Under the pieces are notes generated by a model that was not told the origin of the DNA, did not search any database, and was given only the letters and a program-made list of their open reading frames with translations. A stretch of DNA of 64,000 nucleotides. Source: Gleimia hominis (GTDB taxonomy: Bacteria > Actinomycetota > Actinomycetes > Actinomycetales > Actinomycetaceae). The stretch spans positions 43,781 to 107,780 of the forward strand of contig NZ_JASXSX010000005.1 of the NCBI RefSeq assembly GCF_032085515.1, given 5' to 3'. This document shows positions 61,512 to 64,000 of this stretch, piece after piece. Numbering within the stretch: the stretch's first letter is position 1; the number at the start of each line of letters is the position of its first letter. The position numbers were made by a program, and so were the translations under genes.

Positions 61512-62263
61512 GTAACCCGTGGTACCTGTATGACCGCCTGTTGGACCCGATCGATGATGACGTTATTGTTGAGGACTATCAGGTCGGTCGTTCTTGGACG
61601 CAGGTGCATGCCAGTTCGGGATCTGTTGGGCTGGCGATGAACACGGATTTTGGAACGCGACCACAGCTGACGGCGGATGATTCGCTAATTGGTAAGCCTC
61701 TACATTCGGTTGCGCAACTGGTGAAGAGTTGGAATGCGCCCGAAGCTTCGGTGGGGATGGCGGCGATAAACGCTTGGTATAACACACCTGATGCGTTGAA
61801 GTCGTTTACCCCACATCCGAATGCTCGCGAGCATGATGCGTTTGCTGTTTACGCTCAGGATATTGTGGGTAAGCGGGTGGCGGTAGTGGGGCACTTTCCG
61901 GGGGTTGAAAACCGGTTAAGCCAGGCGCGTGAGCTCACCGTGTTGGAGCGCAAACCATGGCAAGGTGATTATCCAGATCCGGCAAGCGAGTATGTTCTTG
62001 CTGACCAGGATTACGTGTTCATTACTGGAAGTACGTTTGCGAACCGTACGGCGCCGCGATTATTGCAGCTTTCTGAGAATGCGAGGGTAGTGATTTTGGG
62101 GCCTACTACTCCTTTGGCGGCCGCCTTATTTGAGGAAGGAGTGGATGGGTTATCCGGACTCGTGGTGACTGATCCGCAGAAACTCAAGAAGTCACTGCGC
62201 GGCGTTGGTGGTTTGAGCCATTTCGACGCTGGCGTCACTTACGACGTGGTGAAACAGCACTAG
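61508..62263 (+). CDS. DUF364/DUF4213 putative heavy-metal chelation protein
   Basis: A 251-residue soluble protein. The N-terminal part (about 1-105) resembles DUF4213 (MNTDFGTRPQL, then AAINAWYN) and the rest the DUF364 Rossmann-like domain (DIVGKRVAVVGHFPG, ADQDYVFITGSTFANRT, VVILGPTTPL). These proteins are suggested to bind metals and often accompany metal-uptake ABC genes. The ATGA overlap with the broken binding-protein gene places it in iron system 2, perhaps handling the metal after import. Confidence 0.78.
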   Translation: MSNPWYLYDRLLDPIDDDVIVEDYQVGRSWTQVHASSGSVGLAMNTDFGTRPQLTADDSLIGKPLHSVAQLVKSWNAPEASVGMAAINAWYNTPDALKSFTPHPNAREHDAFAVYAQDIVGKRVAVVGHFPGVENRLSQARELTVLERKPWQGDYPDPASEYVLADQDYVFITGSTFANRTAPRLLQLSENARVVILGPTTPLAAALFEEGVDGLSGLVVTDPQKLKKSLRGVGGLSHFDAGVTYDVVKQH

Positions 62264-62279
62264 TCATGTGAACGAGTAG

Positions 62280-62322
62280 ATTCCCGCTTGGCTGAGCAGT
62301 GGCGGCCCAGTTAAGCGGGAAT
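62280..62322 (+). terminator. Inverted repeat after the DUF364 gene
   Basis: ATTCCCGCTT (62280-62289) and AAGCGGGAAT (62313-62322) form a perfect 10-bp stem with a 23-nt loop, 17 bp after the stop. It has no U-tract, so termination would be inefficient or factor-assisted. Confidence 0.5.
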
Positions 62323-62460
62323 TCCTCAACGGCGATATTAGCTTGGGTTACTCCAAAGTGCTTGTCTATCCTCAAGATCCTAGCGTTGGATAACTTAAGT
62401 CGTGATCAACAACCGGCCGGAAGAAATAAACGAGCGCATACGTTCTCCGTATCGGATATG

Positions 62461-62494
62461 AAAAAGCACTTCCCGCCAGTGAGCGAGAAGTGCT
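62461..62494 (-). terminator. Terminator of the EEP-family gene
   Basis: On the minus strand AGCACTTC (62494-62487) pairs with GAAGTGCT (62472-62465) around a 14-nt loop, followed by TTTTT (the last T also closes the stem). A good intrinsic terminator 19 bp after the stop of the convergent gene. Confidence 0.75.
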
Positions 62495-62512
62495 GGCACG
62501 CAAATTGGTTAG

Positions 62513-63529
62513 TTAAAACGAGAGGGTGCTGACCAAGGCGATGTGATCTGATTTCTTCGTTTCGTAAAATTGCGTAGCCCTAACGGAAACCGTATCCGGA
62601 GTCAGAATATGATCGATTTGACTGCGAAAAACAGGTGGGGCACTTCTGGGCCAAGTACCACCTAGTGTGCAAGGCTTGACCTCATGGTAGTGGGTAAGGG
62701 AGGCTAGTGCGCCATGATGGAGTTGCGCGTTGAAGTCACCTGTAATAATGGCTCGTTTATGGTCGCTAGACGAAAGATGGCTCTGGATACGTTTAAGATC
62801 GCTACGCCACGAATCCATGAGACCAGGCAGTGGGGGCGCAGTATGCACACCGATAATTACTGGCAATGCAGAGTTTGGGGTGCTCGGTGTTAAGATAAGG
62901 GACCCATAGGTAGCTAAATCCGTATCTTGAACCGTGTATTCGCCCAAGGACTTCTTTATCATTACCGTTAATGGTGCTATCCCGCCTTGCGACTGTGAGG
63001 TGAATATAGAGTAATCCGTGGATTTTTCACCTGCGTCATTGAGCAGGTTTGACAGGCGTGTTCCACCAGGGGTGGGGTAATCGCCAAGCTCTGGTAGTAC
63101 GAGAATGTCAGGGTCGAATCGTTTGAAAATTTCTTCAAACTGGTCTACATCAGCAGAATCGTGCGCATTCCATTCGAAAACAGTAATATCACTTTGCTGT
63201 GTTTGCCCCGAATCGATGCGAGGTGCTGGTTCAACAGCGAGTGCCCCATAGAGTAGACCGCTAACGACACTGGCTGCTGCACACACAATCCAGAACCTTT
63301 GGATGGCGCCATTTTTTCGTTTCCACCAACATGAAATAGCCGCAACAGCAAGTCCTGTGCTGCACAGGAGGACACACAGAGCCGAAGGAAAAGCAAGAAG
63401 ATGGGCAGCGACCGGCCACGTGGTAACCAGCAGCGAAATATGTAAACTTTTCGCGACCATGGCACTGATTGCAGCCATTGCCAACAGCCCCAGTAGAAAT
63501 ACCGACAATATCTTAGCCGTATGCTTCAC
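62513..63529 (-). CDS. Membrane-anchored endonuclease/exonuclease/phosphatase family protein
   Basis: A 338-residue protein. Three hydrophobic segments (about 8-28, 38-65 and 82-98) are followed by an EEP domain outside the membrane with FEWNAHDSADVDQFEEIF, ILVLPELGDYP, VIIGVHTAPP, AIITGDFNAQL and a C-terminal IDHIL plus SDHIAL, the expected catalytic set. Such membrane-tethered EEP proteins may act on nucleic acids or phospholipids; the target is unknown. The start is GTG at 63529 with GAGGAGA upstream. Convergent with the DUF364 gene. Confidence 0.85.
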   Translation of the reverse strand: MKHTAKILSVFLLGLLAMAAISAMVAKSLHISLLVTTWPVAAHLLAFPSALCVLLCSTGLAVAAISCWWKRKNGAIQRFWIVCAAASVVSGLLYGALAVEPAPRIDSGQTQQSDITVFEWNAHDSADVDQFEEIFKRFDPDILVLPELGDYPTPGGTRLSNLLNDAGEKSTDYSIFTSQSQGGIAPLTVMIKKSLGEYTVQDTDLATYGSLILTPSTPNSALPVIIGVHTAPPLPGLMDSWRSDLKRIQSHLSSSDHKRAIITGDFNAQLHHGALASLTHYHEVKPCTLGGTWPRSAPPVFRSQIDHILTPDTVSVRATQFYETKKSDHIALVSTLSF

Positions 63530-63632
63530 CCATCTCCTCGCTCATCCCTCAAGACGAAGTCTACTAGATAGGCAGGCCACTACGTCTGCCGGCCAACTAG
63601 AGCACGGTCTCAGCGCATCTGCAGATGCATGA

Positions 63633-63761
63633 GCCCTCTCAAAAACCGTACTTGACCAAGTAAAACGCGACTTCCTGAGGGAGTTAGATGCGCTCACATC
63701 TTTGTATTCAAATGAGGTAGTAGATTGTTACCTCCACGCTAGTATGGATACTTTTGTGTAG
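63633..63761 (+). pseudogene. Possible gene remnant, 42 codons without a start
   Basis: An open frame encoding residues such as VLDQVKRDFLREL and VVDCYLHASMDTF ends at TAG 63759. It begins right after a TGA and has no ATG or GTG start in its first half. The composition looks protein-like (amphipathic helices), so it may be a fragment of a decayed gene. I cannot name a family. Confidence 0.25.
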
Positions 63762-63835
63762 CGGGAGTAGTTTTTCGCGAGAGGGGGTACACTGGGTGAC
63801 TCATTGGCGTAATCGGAAATCCAGGTTAAATGACT

Positions 63836-63904
63836 ATTAGAGCCAGACTAGCGAGTCATCTGGCGCGTCGTCGGTGACATTGATGCGAAGCTTGTGCTTT
63901 GCCA
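63836..63904 (-). CDS. Very small ORF (22 codons) with strong ribosome-binding site
   Basis: On the minus strand AAAGGAG lies eight bases before an ATG that opens a 22-codon frame, beginning MAKHKLRINV and ending DDSLVWL. The peptide is basic at the start, acidic in the middle and hydrophobic at the end. It could be a peptide precursor, a signalling peptide or a leader peptide. Its partners, if any, lie beyond the window edge. An inverted repeat (GCCAGA/TCTGGC) lies inside its 3' half. Confidence 0.4.
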
Positions 63905-64000
63905 TAAGTTTTCTCCTTTCTGAAGGATTCGAATAGGTGCTTGCCGCCATGTGGGGCTTGCACTCATACGTCCTCGAGTCGGGGCGAATCCGGACGGGTC

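Larger units (their letters stand above)
63530..64000. other. Right-edge region, largely without recognised genes
   Basis: About 470 bp. It holds a perfect 14-bp palindrome GCATCTGCAGATGC (63615-63628), a 42-codon open stretch without a start codon (63633-63761), a tiny ORF on the minus strand (63836-63904) and then the window edge. The minus-strand frame at the edge also ends a possible upstream gene near 63964. Base composition is lower in GC than the core region. Confidence 0.5.

Noticed and set aside
62299..62532. 77-codon frame between the DUF364 and EEP genes
   Set aside because: It runs through two terminator hairpins and into the end of the convergent gene; composition looks random.

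Overview
The window is chromosomal DNA from a moderately high-GC actinobacterium. The gene order (murE-murF-mraY-murD-ftsW-murG-murC-ftsQ-ftsZ-pgeF-sepF-yggT-divIVA, then lspA-rluD-dnaE) is the actinobacterial division and cell-wall (dcw) layout. The FtsZ tail, SepF/Wag31 pair, SepIVA-like protein, DevR/DevS-like two-component genes and leaderless promoters agree. Codon use and moderate GC suggest a host-associated Actinomycetaceae-type organism, but genus cannot be fixed by reading alone. I see no tRNA or rRNA genes, insertion sequences, prophage or CRISPR array. This is mostly core genome.

Layout. 1-13 kb: peptidoglycan precursor synthesis and divisome, tightly packed with ATGA/GTGA overlaps. 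13-18 kb: lspA, rluD, dnaE. 18-21.7 kb: minus-strand S4 and VanZ-like genes, a dicarboxylate-type symporter, an unrecognised conserved gene and an SseB-family gene. 21.7-25.5 kb: infC-rpmI-rplT with a long leader and a non-canonical AUC start for IF-3, an rRNA methyltransferase, thiL and convergent rpmB. 26-31.5 kb: an alpha-galactoside operon (GH36 enzyme, two permeases, binding lipoprotein) lacking its own ATPase. 31.6-37.8 kb: recG-rsmD-coaD-SepIVA-like-DUF177-rnc-mutM. 37.8-46.6 kb: a NarL-type response regulator convergent with cydABDC followed by an overlapping DevS-like histidine kinase. 47-53.8 kb: rne, rplU-rpmA, obg, nadD, rsfS and a histidine phosphatase. 53.8-62.3 kb: two iron-type ABC uptake systems on either side of a catalase gene; the second has a broken binding protein and ends with a DUF364 putative metal-chelation protein. 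62.5 kb to the end: a membrane-anchored endonuclease/exonuclease/phosphatase family protein and a largely non-coding edge with one very small ORF behind a strong ribosome-binding site.

The least expected signal is a set of short tandem duplications, often at gene 3' ends: an 18-bp repeat giving MurG a hexapeptide-repeat tail, 23-bp units after ftsQ, a duplicated ribosome-binding-site/start module between the rRNA methyltransferase and thiL, 36-bp units after thiL, 23-bp units before obg, and 37-bp units that appear to derive from the last codons of katA. Other points of interest are the infC leader (uORF, hairpin, AUC start), the cyd-kinase gene coupling, and the decay of one of two iron systems. 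I found no convincing wholly new multi-gene system.
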